Positions 30,989 through 40,795 of a stretch of DNA of 64,000 bases are shown one piece after another. Source of the stretch: Atlantibacter sp. RC6 (GTDB lineage: Bacteria > Pseudomonadota > Gammaproteobacteria > Enterobacterales > Enterobacteriaceae); contig NZ_JACHZE010000004.1 in NCBI RefSeq assembly GCF_014193285.1, positions 372,001 through 436,000 on the forward strand, written 5' to 3'. The notes beneath the pieces are model-generated. The model made no database searches. It was not told the origin of the DNA and saw only the letters and a program-made list of their open reading frames with translations. How positions within the stretch are numbered: position 1 is the first letter of the stretch; every line of letters starts with the position of its first letter. Both the position numbers and the translations under genes were made by a program.

Positions 30989-31074
30989 GCCAGTTTCAAC
31001 GCGGACTGCGCGCAGACCCTGGAGCGTACACGAAGTACGTGACAGGGGCGAGCACAGCCCAGGTTGAAAATGGC
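30989..31074. repeat. Imperfect palindromic intergenic repeat between dnaN and recF
   Basis: An 86-base element bounded by GCCAGTTTCAAC and GTTGAAAATGGC (11 of 12 bases complementary). A core CCCTGGAGCGTAC...GTACGTGACAGGG can fold into a long hairpin. Read on the minus strand, its core (GGCTGTGCT...CCCCTGTCACGTACT...TGTACGCTCC) aligns with that of the element at 36588-36680. It is an enterobacterial-type intergenic repeat, transcribed within the dnaA-dnaN-recF-gyrB mRNA. Confidence 0.7.
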
Positions 31075-31099
31075 AAGTAAGATAGCCCGATATTTTCCA

Positions 31100-32200
31100 C
31101 TACAGTCTCATGGGCATAACAACGTAAGCCGCACTTTGGCTGGCGGCATCTTCAATCTGTACACTCGATACGGAGTCCGTCAGCAGAATGCGTACGTTTT
31201 CGCACTTAAGCGCATTCAGCACGTCCAGCACATAGCTGACGTTAAAGCCGATCTCCATCTCGGTGCCCGCGTAGTTCACGTCGAGGATCTCTTCGGCTTC
31301 TTCCTGTTCCGGGTTGTTAGCGGTAATTTTCAGCTGGTTTTCGCTGACGTACAGGCGCACCCCGCGGAACTTCTCGTTAGAGAGAATAGCCGCCCGGGCG
31401 AAAGCCTGTTTCAGCAGGTCGCAGCCCGCATCCAGGTGTTTATCCGGGTTTTTCGGCAACACGCGACGATAGTCCGGGAAACGGCCATCCACCAGCTTGG
31501 AGGTGAATATGTAGTCGTTAACGTGAGCGCGAATATTGTTGCTGCCGATCTGAATGCGCAGCGGGCTGTCGCCGCCGTCGAGCATACGCATCAGCTCCAG
31601 CACGCCTTTACGCGGCACGATCACCGAATGGTTTGGCAGCGGTTGCCCTACCGGCATCGCGCAGACCGCCAGGCGGTGGCCGTCGGTCGCCACGGTGCGC
31701 AGCTCTTCGCCTTCGGTTTCAAACAGCATACCGTTCAGGTAATACCGCACGTCCTGGTGAGCCATAGAGAACTGGGTCGCTTCGATCAGACGCTTCATGG
31801 TGGCCTGCGGGAGCGTGAACTCCACTTCGCTTTGCCAGTCGTCCAGATTCGGGAAGTCCGCCGCCGGTAATGTAGAGAGCGAGAAGCGGCTGCGCCCGGA
31901 GCGCACCAGCATTCGATCACCTTCCAGCGTGACGGCGATTTCCGCCCCTTCCGGCAAACCACGGCAGATATCGAAGAATTTGCGCGCCGGCACGGTGGTC
32001 GCGCCCGCCTGGTGCGGTAGCGACAGCGCCACGCGCGCGATCATCTCCATTTCGAGATCGGTTCCGGTCAGCGAAAGGGTCCCGTCCGTCACCTGCAACA
32101 GCAGGTTTCCGAGGATCGGTAACGTCGGACGGCCGCCTAACGGGCCGCTAACCTGCTGGAGCGGTTTTAATAAATGTTCACGTTCAACGGTAAATTTCAT
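31100..32200 (-). CDS. dnaN: DNA polymerase III beta subunit (sliding clamp)
   Basis: A 366-residue clamp protein, the same length as E. coli DnaN, with three related domains that form a dimeric ring around DNA. It starts MKFTVEREHLLKPLQQVSGP and ends in the conserved AAYVVMPMRL, next to the partner-binding groove. It follows dnaA by four bases on the same strand and is expressed with it. Confidence 0.98.
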   Translation of the reverse strand: MKFTVEREHLLKPLQQVSGPLGGRPTLPILGNLLLQVTDGTLSLTGTDLEMEMIARVALSLPHQAGATTVPARKFFDICRGLPEGAEIAVTLEGDRMLVRSGRSRFSLSTLPAADFPNLDDWQSEVEFTLPQATMKRLIEATQFSMAHQDVRYYLNGMLFETEGEELRTVATDGHRLAVCAMPVGQPLPNHSVIVPRKGVLELMRMLDGGDSPLRIQIGSNNIRAHVNDYIFTSKLVDGRFPDYRRVLPKNPDKHLDAGCDLLKQAFARAAILSNEKFRGVRLYVSENQLKITANNPEQEEAEEILDVNYAGTEMEIGFNVSYVLDVLNALKCENVRILLTDSVSSVQIEDAASQSAAYVVMPMRL

Positions 32201-32204
32201 AGCG

Positions 32205-33584
32205 TCACGAAGATAATGTTCTGATTAAATTGGAGAAATCTTCTTTGATATCATGGCTTTCTTCACGCAACTGCTCAATCTTACGGCAGGCATGGAGAAC
32301 CGTGGTATGGTCGCGGCCACCAAACGCATCGCCGATTTCCGGCAGGCTGTGGTTGGTCAGCTCTTTGGCCAGCGCCATCGCCATCTGGCGCGGACGCGCC
32401 ACCGAACGGGAGCGCCGTTTGGAAAGCAAATCCGCTACCTTGATCTTGTAATACTCCGCCACCGTCTTTTGAATATTGTCGATGGTGACAAGCTTTTCCT
32501 GAAGCGCCAGCAGATCGCGCAGGGCTTCACGCACGAAGTCGATAGTAATCGCCCGGCCGGTGAAGTTGGCGTTGGCAATCACGCGGTTCAGCGCGCCTTC
32601 AAGCTCACGCACGTTGGATCGCAGGCGCTTGGCAATAAAGAACGCCACTTCGCCCGGCAGACGAATATCGTTCTCGTCGGCCTTTTTCATCAGGATCGCA
32701 ACGCGCGTTTCTAACTCTGGCGGTTCAATGGCGACCGTCAGCCCCCAACCGAAGCGCGATTTCAGTCGATCCTCCACCCCGTTGATCTCTTTTGGATAGC
32801 GATCCGAGGTGAGGATGATCTGCTGATTGCCTTCCAGCAGGGCGTTAAAGGTATGGAAAAACTCTTCCTGTGAACGCTCTTTGTTGGCGAAAAATTGAAT
32901 ATCGTCAATTAACAGCGCGTCCACCGAACGGTAATAGCGTTTGAACTCTTCAATGGCGTTGTTCTGTAGCGCCTTCACCATGTCCTGAACGAAGCGTTCT
33001 GAATGCATGTAAACCACTTTGGCATTGGGCTTACGCGCCATGATGCCGTTGCCTACCGCGTGCAACAGGTGAGTTTTACCCAGGCCGGTTCCGCCATACA
33101 GAAACAGCGGGTTATACGCGCCGCCGGGGTTATCCGCTACCTGACGGGCCGCCGCGCGCGCCAGCTGGTTGGATTTACCCTCAACGAAATTATCAAAGGT
33201 ATGTTTAACGTTAACGTTAGAGCGGTATGACGGCTCCGCTGGCGCAGGCACGTTATCCCATGCCGGGCGCGCCGGCGCGGCAGGCGCAACCTGAGCGGGT
33301 TTCGCCTGGCTTGCCGGGATGGCATTACTGCGCACCACGGGCTTGGTTCCCACTTCAAAACGCAGCAGCGGGGCGTCGGCACCGCAGAAATCATTCAGCA
33401 GTCCGTTAATATTATTGAGGTACTTATCCCTGACCCAATCGAGCACGAAACGGTTTGGCGCATACAAAGCCAGCGTGTTGTCGCTCAGTTCCGCCTGTAG
33501 GGGGCGTATCCACATACTGAATTCTGTGGCTGGTAACTCATCCTGCAATCGGGCAAGACACTGCTGCCAAAGCGAAAGTGACAC
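32205..33584 (-). CDS. dnaA: Chromosomal replication initiator DnaA
   Basis: A 459-residue initiator protein. The GTG at 33584 gives the E. coli N-terminus ([20 protein letters not shown]); a longer frame starting 45 bases upstream is rejected. Domain I is followed by a proline/alanine-rich linker slightly shorter than in E. coli (467 aa). The AAA+ domain has Walker [16 protein letters not shown] and Walker [12 protein letters not shown], and domain IV has the DNA-binding signature [18 protein letters not shown]. The upstream region has a perfect DnaA box at 33790-33798, consistent with autorepression. Confidence 0.98.
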   Translation of the reverse strand: MSLSLWQQCLARLQDELPATEFSMWIRPLQAELSDNTLALYAPNRFVLDWVRDKYLNNINGLLNDFCGADAPLLRFEVGTKPVVRSNAIPASQAKPAQVAPAAPARPAWDNVPAPAEPSYRSNVNVKHTFDNFVEGKSNQLARAAARQVADNPGGAYNPLFLYGGTGLGKTHLLHAVGNGIMARKPNAKVVYMHSERFVQDMVKALQNNAIEEFKRYYRSVDALLIDDIQFFANKERSQEEFFHTFNALLEGNQQIILTSDRYPKEINGVEDRLKSRFGWGLTVAIEPPELETRVAILMKKADENDIRLPGEVAFFIAKRLRSNVRELEGALNRVIANANFTGRAITIDFVREALRDLLALQEKLVTIDNIQKTVAEYYKIKVADLLSKRRSRSVARPRQMAMALAKELTNHSLPEIGDAFGGRDHTTVLHACRKIEQLREESHDIKEDFSNLIRTLSS

Positions 33585-33789
33585 GGCGGACTCCACTCGA
33601 ACAACGTCGATAGACGAAGACTGAAACATTCATGATTGTTGACACGCGCTGACAAGCCCGAAAAGGGAGCGCGTGAACCGCTATCTGCGGTATTACCCCG
33701 ATGTCTGGATCAACGGATCGCGATCGGGACCGCGGATCATAGCGTAAAGCGCGCCAGAGATCTTCTGTTTCTCACAGATTCTTCCTGAT

Positions 33790-33798
33790 TTATCCACA
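33790..33798 (+). promoter_or_regulatory. DnaA box upstream of dnaA
   Basis: TTATCCACA is a perfect high-affinity DnaA box about 205 bases upstream of the dnaA start, in the expected position for autoregulation of dnaA transcription. Confidence 0.85.
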
Positions 33799-34056
33799 GG
33801 GGGGATCGGGCCGACTAAGTGTAATCGATCGTTGCGGGCGCGTATGTCTTATTGCCCGCTATATCGGAAAATTTAATGACGATCGTACAAAAACGGCGAA
33901 AACGATCTCATGGGGATCCCGCCGGATCCTTGCACTTTATTCTCATGCCCGTATAATTCCCCACCCGGCGCGTTATGGCGCGGATTTTACGGCCTGTTTC
34001 CTGCGTGTTTTTCGTGCTCTGCGGGGCGCAAAAGCGCGGTAAATAAGGAAAGTGAA

Positions 34057-34085
34057 TTGACTCCGGAGTGTACAATTATTACAAT
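34057..34085 (+). promoter_or_regulatory. rpmH-rnpA promoter
   Basis: TTGACT (34057-34062), 17 bases, TACAAT (34080-34085): a strong sigma-70 promoter about 95 bases upstream of rpmH. Confidence 0.75.
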
Positions 34086-34175
34086 CCGGCCTCTTTAATC
34101 ATCCATGACTTCGACGTGAGTCGTTCGGCAGCCCGTCCGCGCATACGCAAAGTCAGTGAATTTATTCAAGTTTAG

Positions 34176-34328
<153 letters not shown>

Positions 34329-34345
34329 TAAAAGCTAACCGCCTG

Positions 34346-34705
34346 GTGGTTAAGCTCGCATTTCCCAGGGAGTTACGTTTGTTAACTCCCAATCATTTCA
34401 CTTTCGTCTTCCAGCAGCCACTTCGGGCTGGCACGCCGCAAATCACCATCCTCGGCCGCCTTAACTCGCTGGGGCATCCCCGTATCGGTCTTACCGTCGC
34501 GAAAAAAAACGTTAAACGAGCCCATGAGCGCAATCGGATTAAACGTCTGACGCGTGAAAGCTTTCGTTTACGTCAGCATGAGCTCCCGCCGATGGATTTT
34601 GTGGTGGTCGCCAAACGCGGTATTGCCGATCTCGATAATCGGGCGCTTTCGGAAGCATTGGAAAAGTTATGGCGCCGCCATTGTCGCCTGGCTCGCGAGT
34701 CCTGA
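34346..34705 (+). CDS. rnpA: Ribonuclease P protein component
   Basis: A 119-residue basic protein that binds the catalytic RNA of RNase P and helps 5' maturation of tRNA. GTG start, as in E. coli. The RNR-type motif is in [20 protein letters not shown], and the N-terminal [20 protein letters not shown] contacts the leader. Its last 37 bases overlap yidD in another frame. Confidence 0.97.
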   Translation: MVKLAFPRELRLLTPNHFTFVFQQPLRAGTPQITILGRLNSLGHPRIGLTVAKKNVKRAHERNRIKRLTRESFRLRQHELPPMDFVVVAKRGIADLDNRALSEALEKLWRRHCRLARES

Positions 34706-34926
34706 TCGGTCTCATCCGGGTCTATCAACGCCTGATAAGTCCGCTTCTCGGGCCGCACTGCCGTTTCACACCAACCTGTTCTCACTACGGAATTGAGGCA
34801 TTGCGCAGGTTTGGAGTGATAAAAGGCAGTTGGTTGACAGTGAAACGCGTATTAAAATGCCACCCTTTACACCCAGGTGGCGACGACCCCGTCCCGCCAG
34901 GACCTTTTGATACCAGAGAACACTAA
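34669..34926 (+). CDS. yidD: Membrane protein insertion efficiency factor YidD
   Basis: An 85-residue amphipathic protein of the YidD (DUF37) family. Conserved [20 protein letters not shown] holds two of the family cysteines and [12 protein letters not shown] marks the C-terminus. In E. coli it sits at the inner membrane and assists YidC-dependent insertion. It starts inside rnpA and ends two bases before yidC, so the three are translationally linked. Confidence 0.96.
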   Translation: MAPPLSPGSRVLIGLIRVYQRLISPLLGPHCRFTPTCSHYGIEALRRFGVIKGSWLTVKRVLKCHPLHPGGDDPVPPGPFDTREH

Positions 34927-34928
34927 CG

Positions 34929-36572
34929 ATGGATTCGCAACGCAATCTCCTTCTCATCGCTTTGTTGTTCGTGTCTTTCATGATCTGGCAAGCCTGGGAG
35001 CAGGATAAAAATCCTCAGCCCCAGCAACAGCAGACCACGCAGACTACGACCACCGCAGCGGGTAGTGCCAGCCAGGGCGTACCAGCCAGTGGCCAGGGGA
35101 AACTCATTACGGTTAAAACCGACGTCCTGTCTCTTACCATCAACACCCGTGGTGGTGATATTGAGCAGGCTCTGCTTTTGGGTTACCCGAAAGAGCTGGG
35201 TTCTAACGAACCGTTCCAACTGCTGGAAACCACGCCGCAGTTTATCTACCAGGCACAGAGTGGCCTGACTGGCCGCGATGGCCCGGATAACCCGGCTAAC
35301 GGCGCGCGTCCGCTGTATAACGTTGAGAGCGATAGCTTTGCGCTGGCTGACGGCCAGAACGAGCTGGTGATCCCGCTGACCTGGACCGATGCCGCAGGCA
35401 ACACCTTTACCAAATCCTTCACCCTGAAGCGTGGTGAATATGCGGTGAACGTGGGCTACAGCGTGCAGAACGCCGGTGAGAAGCCGCTTGAGCTGTCTAC
35501 CTTCGGCCAGCTGAAGCAGACCATCAATCTGCCAAGCCATCGTGATACCGGCAGCAATAACTTTGCGTTGCACACGTTCCGTGGCGCGGCGTTCTCTACA
35601 CCGGACGAGAAGTACGAAAAATATAACTTCGACAAAATCGCCGATAACGAGAACCTGAACGTCAGCTCTAACGGCGGATGGGTGGCGATGCTGCAACAAT
35701 ACTTCGCCACCGCGTGGGTACCCCGCAACGACGGCGCGAATAACTTCTATACCGCTAACCTGGGTAACGGCGTGGCGGCGATTGGTTATAAATCCGCACC
35801 GGTTCTGGTTCAGCCTGGCCAGACTGGCACGCTGGGCAGCACCCTGTGGGTTGGCCCGGAAATTCAGGACAAAATGGCTGCCGTTGCGCCGCACCTGGAT
35901 TTAACCGTGGATTACGGCTGGTTGTGGTTTATCTCTCAGCCGCTGTTTAAGCTGCTGAAGTGGATCCACAGCTTCCTGGGCAACTGGGGCTTCTCGATCA
36001 TCGCTATCACCTTTATCGTTCGTGGTGTGATGTACCCGCTGACTAAAGCGCAGTACACCTCAATGGCGAAAATGCGTTTGCTGCAACCGAAGATTCAGGC
36101 CATGCGCGAGCGCCTGGGCGATGATAAACAACGCATCAGCCAGGAAATGATGGCGCTGTACAAGTCGGAAAAAGTGAACCCGCTGGGTGGCTGCTTCCCG
36201 CTGCTGATTCAGATGCCTATCTTCCTTGCGCTGTACTACATGCTGATGGGTTCCGTGGAACTGCGCCATGCGCCGTTCGCACTCTGGATCCATGACTTGT
36301 CAGCCCAGGACCCGTACTACATTCTGCCGATCCTGATGGGCGTGACGATGTTCTTCATCCAGAAGATGTCGCCGACCACCGTGACCGACCCGATGCAGCA
36401 GAAGATCATGACCTTTATGCCGGTCATCTTTACGGTCTTCTTCCTGTGGTTCCCGTCAGGTCTGGTGCTGTACTATATCGTCAGCAACCTGGTGACCATC
36501 CTTCAGCAACAGCTGATTTATCGTGGTCTGGAGAAACGTGGTCTGCACAGCCGCGAGAAGAAAAGCTCTTAA
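34929..36572 (+). CDS. yidC: Membrane protein insertase YidC
   Basis: A 547-residue insertase (E. coli 548) that inserts membrane proteins alone or with SecYEG. Residues 1-20 form the first membrane helix ([17 protein letters not shown]). A large periplasmic P1 domain covers about 55-340. The five-helix catalytic core follows, with [19 protein letters not shown] starting the cytoplasmic coiled loop, and a basic tail ends the protein ([13 protein letters not shown]). ATP synthase subunit c and F0 a, also encoded in this window, are known substrates in E. coli. Confidence 0.98.
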   Translation: MDSQRNLLLIALLFVSFMIWQAWEQDKNPQPQQQQTTQTTTTAAGSASQGVPASGQGKLITVKTDVLSLTINTRGGDIEQALLLGYPKELGSNEPFQLLETTPQFIYQAQSGLTGRDGPDNPANGARPLYNVESDSFALADGQNELVIPLTWTDAAGNTFTKSFTLKRGEYAVNVGYSVQNAGEKPLELSTFGQLKQTINLPSHRDTGSNNFALHTFRGAAFSTPDEKYEKYNFDKIADNENLNVSSNGGWVAMLQQYFATAWVPRNDGANNFYTANLGNGVAAIGYKSAPVLVQPGQTGTLGSTLWVGPEIQDKMAAVAPHLDLTVDYGWLWFISQPLFKLLKWIHSFLGNWGFSIIAITFIVRGVMYPLTKAQYTSMAKMRLLQPKIQAMRERLGDDKQRISQEMMALYKSEKVNPLGGCFPLLIQMPIFLALYYMLMGSVELRHAPFALWIHDLSAQDPYYILPILMGVTMFFIQKMSPTTVTDPMQQKIMTFMPVIFTVFFLWFPSGLVLYYIVSNLVTILQQQLIYRGLEKRGLHSREKKSS

Positions 36573-36587
36573 TACGCTTCATTCTTT

Positions 36588-36680
36588 AAGCTGCAGATGC
36601 GTTGGCTGCGCTTGTTCACCCCAGTCGCTTACTGATGTAAGCTCCTGGGGATTCACAAGCTTGCCGCCTTCCTGCAACTT
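36588..36680. repeat. Imperfect palindromic intergenic repeat after yidC
   Basis: A 93-base element with ends AAGCTGCAG and CTGCAACTT (8 of 9 complementary). Its core is CCCCAG-TC-GCTTAC-TGAT-GTAAGC-TC-CTGGGG, with partly matching arms between. It lies 16 bases after the yidC stop and before its terminator. The core aligns with the element at 30989-31074. Similar repeats are common between genes of Enterobacteriaceae. Confidence 0.8.
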
Positions 36681-36715
36681 AAATTATTTCGCGTATCGCG
36701 TATAAGATCTAAGAC

Positions 36716-36745
36716 AAGGCGGTCATTTGACCGCCTTTTTGTTTT
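36716..36745 (+). terminator. yidC terminator
   Basis: AAGGCGGTCA, two T, TGACCGCCTT, then a T-run: a ten-base-pair terminator hairpin between yidC and mnmE. Confidence 0.9.
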
Positions 36746-36786
36746 TATAATTTGGCATTAAAAGACAGAAACCACAGAGAAACTTC

Positions 36787-38151
36787 ATGAGCCATAACGA
36801 CACTATCGTCGCCCAGGCCACTCCTCCGGGACGTGGCGGCGTGGGCATTCTGCGTATCTCCGGCCTGAAAGCGCGCGACGTGGCGCAGGCGGTGCTGGGT
36901 AAACTGCCGAAACCGCGCTATGCCGACTATCTGCCGTTTCGCGATGTGGATAACGCCGCCCTCGATCAGGGCATCGCCCTGTGGTTTCCTGGCCCCAACT
37001 CCTTTACCGGCGAAGACGTGCTGGAATTACAGGGCCACGGCGGCCCGGTGATCCTTGACCTGCTGTTAAAGCGCATCCTGACCATTCCCGGCGTACGTAT
37101 CGCGAAGCCCGGCGAGTTCTCCGAGCGCGCCTTCCTGAACGATAAACTTGATTTAGCCCAGGCCGAAGCGATTGCCGACCTGATCGACGCCAGCTCCGAG
37201 CAGGCGGCGCGTTCGGCGCTCAACTCATTACAGGGTGCCTTTTCCACCCGTGTAAACCAACTTGTGGAAGCACTCACTCACCTGCGAATCTACGTGGAAG
37301 CGGCTATCGACTTCCCGGATGAGGAGATCGACTTCCTCTCTGACGGCAAAATCGAAGCGCAGCTTAACGACGTAATGGCCGATCTCGACGCGGTACGCGC
37401 TGAAGCGCGCCAGGGCAGCCTGCTGCGTGAAGGGATGAAAGTCGTGATCGCCGGGCGGCCAAACGCCGGGAAATCGAGCCTGTTAAACGCGCTGGCGGGC
37501 CGCGAGGCGGCGATTGTCACCGATATCGCCGGGACCACTCGCGACGTGCTGCGCGAGCATATCCATATTGACGGCATGCCGTTGCATATCATCGATACAG
37601 CCGGTCTGCGCGAGGCCAGCGATGAAGTCGAACGCATCGGCATTGAACGCGCCTGGCAGGAAATCGAGCAGGCGGACCGGGTACTGTTTATGGTGGACGG
37701 CACCACCACCGACGCCACCGATCCGGCGGCGATTTGGCCTGATTTTATTGCCCGCTTACCGGAAAAATTACCGATTACCGTGGTGCGTAATAAAGCGGAT
37801 ATCACTGGCGAACATCAGGGTCTAAGCGAAGTGAATGGTCACTCACTTATTCGCTTGTCGGCGCGTACCGGCAATGGCGTAGACGTACTGCGCGACCATC
37901 TGAAGCGCAGCATGGGCTTTGATACCAATATGGAAGGGGGCTTCCTGGCGCGCCGTCGTCACTTGCAGGCGCTGGAAAACGCCGCGCAGCATCTGGAGCA
38001 AGGCAAAGCGCAGCTGCTGGGCGCATGGGCAGGCGAACTGCTGGCGGAAGAGCTGCGTCTCGCCCAGCAGAGCCTGAGCGAAATCACCGGGGAGTTTACT
38101 TCCGATGATTTGCTGGGGCGGATTTTCTCCAGTTTTTGTATTGGTAAATAA
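36787..38151 (+). CDS. mnmE: tRNA modification GTPase MnmE
   Basis: A 454-residue GTPase that, with MnmG (also in this window), modifies U34 of certain tRNAs to carboxymethylaminomethyl-uridine. The N-terminal folate-binding domain ([20 protein letters not shown]) is followed by the G domain with [27 protein letters not shown] and NKAD. The C-terminus carries the essential FCIGK cysteine. Length equals E. coli MnmE. Confidence 0.98.
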   Translation: MSHNDTIVAQATPPGRGGVGILRISGLKARDVAQAVLGKLPKPRYADYLPFRDVDNAALDQGIALWFPGPNSFTGEDVLELQGHGGPVILDLLLKRILTIPGVRIAKPGEFSERAFLNDKLDLAQAEAIADLIDASSEQAARSALNSLQGAFSTRVNQLVEALTHLRIYVEAAIDFPDEEIDFLSDGKIEAQLNDVMADLDAVRAEARQGSLLREGMKVVIAGRPNAGKSSLLNALAGREAAIVTDIAGTTRDVLREHIHIDGMPLHIIDTAGLREASDEVERIGIERAWQEIEQADRVLFMVDGTTTDATDPAAIWPDFIARLPEKLPITVVRNKADITGEHQGLSEVNGHSLIRLSARTGNGVDVLRDHLKRSMGFDTNMEGGFLARRRHLQALENAAQHLEQGKAQLLGAWAGELLAEELRLAQQSLSEITGEFTSDDLLGRIFSSFCIGK

Positions 38152-38168
38152 TACGGCTTTCCAGAGTA

Positions 38169-38207
38169 ACGGATAATCCTGCGACACCCGGATTATCCGT
38201 ACTCTTT
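38169..38207 (+). terminator. mnmE terminator
   Basis: ACGGATAATCC and GGATTATCCGT form an 11-base-pair stem with a ten-base loop, followed by ACTCTTTT, 18 bases after mnmE. It also marks the left border of the accessory island. Confidence 0.8.
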
Positions 38208-38209
38208 TC

Positions 38210-38476
38210 TCAGCCTGGCGAGAAGCCTGGTTCAGGCACATCGCAGAGCGCCCTCATTTTGCTTTCGGAAATCAACGAGTAATCTCCCGCCAGCCCGGCA
38301 ATGGTTTTGTAGGAAGTAATATCACTCCCCGTCAGGCTAACTTCAACCGGGATCTCGCGTCCTTTCAGATCGTCATTAATAGCGCTGGCAATCGTGTTAT
38401 CACTAAAACCCGCATTGGTTAATCGTATAATTTTATTATGGTTCCACTCGCGAAGTGGTGCTGAAAACAGAGACAT
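38210..38476 (-). CDS. Hypothetical protein, second gene of a two-gene island operon
   Basis: An 88-residue protein not recognised. A GGGAGAA ribosome site lies eight bases before the ATG. The N-terminal half (KIIRLTNAGFSDNTIASAIN) could fold as a small helical, perhaps helix-turn-helix-like, unit. The rest has no known motif, signal peptide or membrane segment. It is 15 bases downstream of a glycine/alanine-rich gene on the same strand, so the two are very likely one transcript. Absent from the E. coli K-12 position. No function is proposed. Confidence 0.7.
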   Translation of the reverse strand: MSLFSAPLREWNHNKIIRLTNAGFSDNTIASAINDDLKGREIPVEVSLTGSDITSYKTIAGLAGDYSLISESKMRALCDVPEPGFSPG

Positions 38477-38491
38477 TGCGATTCTCCCTGA

Positions 38492-38815
38492 TTATTTATT
38501 GGCCGTCAGTTTTGCGATAACGCCGGACGTACCACCGCCAGATACCGCGCCAAGCGTGGCAACCACCGCTTTCCCTCCTGCCATACCTAATCCGCCGGAT
38601 GCCAGGCTGCCGCCACCCAAAGCAGCCAGACCGGCGGAGGAGGCTGCGGCCCCGTATAGCGTCCCGCCCGCAGCGCCTAATCCGGCCGCGCTGGCCGCTG
38701 CGCCAATCGCGGGTGCCGCCGCCAGCGCCAGGCCGCCGGTTGCTACCGTCGCGGCGGCGACTGCAAGCGACGTAAACGGGTTTTCACATACAAAATCAAT
38801 CAGATCGTCAAACAT
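38492..38815 (-). CDS. Small glycine/alanine-rich hydrophobic protein
   Basis: A 107-residue protein. The ATG at 38815 (MFDDLIDFVCENPF) follows an AAAGGTG ribosome site. After an acidic N-terminal 14 residues nearly all of it is alanine, glycine, serine and valine, for example LAVAAATVATGGLALAAAPA and GLGAAGGTLYGAAASSAGLA. Such small-residue repeats can pack as membrane helices with glycine zippers. No signal peptide cleavage site is clear. It is the first gene of a two-gene operon divergent from a large unrecognised gene. The composition allows a membrane or pore-type protein, but that is conjecture. Confidence 0.7.
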   Translation of the reverse strand: MFDDLIDFVCENPFTSLAVAAATVATGGLALAAAPAIGAAASAAGLGAAGGTLYGAAASSAGLAALGGGSLASGGLGMAGGKAVVATLGAVSGGGTSGVIAKLTANK

Positions 38816-39082
38816 GGCTATCACCTTTATGAGATTCAGAGCCGAATTGCTCTGTGAGATGCATGATGTTCAACAACCGCAAATAAATCAAATTAATGGA
38901 ATATAGATTTATTTTGATTAAAAAATAATTAATATGACAAAATAAATCATCACTTAATCTATTTTGATGATTAATGTTATAGAAAATATAAAATTGATCA
39001 TCAATTTCATCTGGATGGTTATAAAATTGGCTTTTCCTAAAATCCCCACACTCGTACATTTAAACGTGAGAAATAAGTGGGC
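38816..39082. promoter_or_regulatory. AT-rich divergent promoter region in the accessory island
   Basis: About 270 bases, very AT-rich around 38880-39020 (many TTAATTA and AAATAAAT stretches), between two divergent island transcripts. The composition suggests horizontally gained DNA silenced or bound by H-NS-like proteins. No specific operator was identified. Confidence 0.5.
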
Positions 39083-40795
39083 ATGACAGGTAAAACAGCA
39101 GAACTAAATTTTGTGACAAAAATCACAAAAAAAAATGAGAAAACAGCCATGAAAAACATAATGGAAGAACTCGCTTTAACGCTCACTGCCGATCGGCCTC
39201 CCTTCGCGGAGATTTACGACGCCGTCAGTGAGCAACTGCTGCTTCTGATATTCAAAGCACGTAAGCTGGCCCTGGATCCGGCCTGGCATGGCTGGTTTGC
39301 TGAACAGCATCGTTTACTCGGTATCCTTTGCGCTAAAAAAGAGCAGCTCGCGGAAATTTATAAACACGATAGCTATGTCATTGGAGAAAAAGAAAAACCT
39401 GTCGATGACGTGCTTTATGCCCTGATCTTAATGCGCCGACTTTTCAACGGCTTCGATAATAATCAGGTCAGTATCAAAACCTGGGGGCAGATTAATAAAC
39501 AGCCTGAAAGCTGGCATGGCCGCTTTAGTCATTCGCTGATGGCTGAAAGCGCGTTTATTAACGACGAACTGATTGAAATCCTGATTAAGGCCAAAGCCGG
39601 GAGTGAACCCATTCCGGCAGAAGTAAGGCAGGGATATTGTCATCAGGATCTGTCGATTGCCTGGTCCCGAGCAGACTTGCTTATTGAAAAGCTTAACGCC
39701 TGGTTTGCTATCGACCCGCTGACGCTGCTGTCTGAGGCTGTTTTCCAGCTCGTTTATCTCTACCGTAACCAGCGCCCAGCGTTACCGGATTGGCTTTCAC
39801 GATTTGGCGGCGTACATATTTATAATCCAGTGCCGACAATCAGCGATAACCCCGGTTTTACTGAGATCAATAAAATCCTTAAGCAGCACAAACGCCAATT
39901 TATCCGCGATGTGCAAAGCAATGCCGATGAGCGCGAAGCGGAACATCTGCTCGATTTGTATCGCAATGCGGCGGCAAAGCATGTCTGTGACTGGCTCTGG
40001 GAAATTATGGCTTATCTCAAAACCCCGCAGTGGATGCCTTTTTTGTGGAAGCTTTGTACCGTTATACCGCCTGCTGACGCCAACAAGGAAGAAAACGACG
40101 CGCAACCATGGAATGATGATTATTGCCAGATAACCATCCTTAGAGAAAATCTCCTCGAACTGATTCAGAAAAATAGCCTCGGGGAAGCAACGCGATTCCT
40201 TAGCGACTGCCTTATGCGTATTTATCGCAACGCGGCGGCTAACAAGGCGCAGGGTTTACCCGCCTCCATTTCCGATGAAGAAAAGAAAGGCTATACCTCC
40301 AATCATTATTTGTTTACGCCGCCACGAGAATTGGCCCGTGAAAGAGACGCTGAAAGCGTGATGGGATTTGAAAAGTGGTATCAGCAAAACAAAGTGCTGC
40401 TGACGAGCCACAATGTAAAACGCACCGAGAAAGTGAGCGTTGAGGCATGGCTTGCAGGGCTCAAGTGCTTCGACCTTAAACGCGGTATCCCTAATGGCGA
40501 CGCAATGAAAATCAAGGATGGGGTGTATGAGAAAATCAAAAATGATAAAAATTTAAAAATGCCGAAAGGGACCAGCCCCAACTCGTTACAGCGTTACCAT
40601 AATCGCGTGAAAGAGGTCATTAGTGCGCGGATTGACACGCTGATCGAGCAACAGCAGACCAGCAATCAGTTAGCCCCTTACAGCGGAGCCAGGGACGCCT
40701 TTAAGCCACTGTGGGAAAAATCCCCGATCCGCTCGCCGGATCGTACTGATAAGGAGCAACAGATCAGTGATCCCTCTGATTTATTCACGCAATAA
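39083..40795 (+). CDS. Large uncharacterised island protein
   Basis: About 570 residues, helical and soluble, with no signal peptide or membrane helix, not recognised with confidence. The start is uncertain: ATG at 39083, 39149 or 39161 are possible and none has a strong ribosome site. Two similar segments, LLDLYRNAAAKH and LMRIYRNAAANK, lie about 88 residues apart. The first has the R-N-x4-H pattern used by HEPN-domain RNases, but this is one short motif and no fold is proven. An R-rich, proline-containing C-terminal tail ends it. It is divergent from the two small island genes and lies before yieE. Composition is lower in GC than the flanking core genes. Confidence 0.75.
   Translation: MTGKTAELNFVTKITKKNEKTAMKNIMEELALTLTADRPPFAEIYDAVSEQLLLLIFKARKLALDPAWHGWFAEQHRLLGILCAKKEQLAEIYKHDSYVIGEKEKPVDDVLYALILMRRLFNGFDNNQVSIKTWGQINKQPESWHGRFSHSLMAESAFINDELIEILIKAKAGSEPIPAEVRQGYCHQDLSIAWSRADLLIEKLNAWFAIDPLTLLSEAVFQLVYLYRNQRPALPDWLSRFGGVHIYNPVPTISDNPGFTEINKILKQHKRQFIRDVQSNADEREAEHLLDLYRNAAAKHVCDWLWEIMAYLKTPQWMPFLWKLCTVIPPADANKEENDAQPWNDDYCQITILRENLLELIQKNSLGEATRFLSDCLMRIYRNAAANKAQGLPASISDEEKKGYTSNHYLFTPPRELARERDAESVMGFEKWYQQNKVLLTSHNVKRTEKVSVEAWLAGLKCFDLKRGIPNGDAMKIKDGVYEKIKNDKNLKMPKGTSPNSLQRYHNRVKEVISARIDTLIEQQQTSNQLAPYSGARDAFKPLWEKSPIRSPDRTDKEQQISDPSDLFTQ

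Noticed and set aside
36700-38150. tRNA or tnaC leader genes around mnmE
   Set aside because: No cloverleaf-like sequence or tryptophan leader peptide is seen, and the tna operon is absent from the slot after mnmE.
38492-38815. Relationship to the eukaryotic ISG12/IFI6-type glycine-rich membrane proteins
   Set aside because: The resemblance is only in glycine/alanine composition, which arises easily in unrelated low-complexity proteins.
39083-40795. TssA/ImpA-type type VI secretion protein
   Set aside because: Size and helical nature allow it, but the ImpA N-terminal signature is absent and no other T6SS structural gene is nearby.
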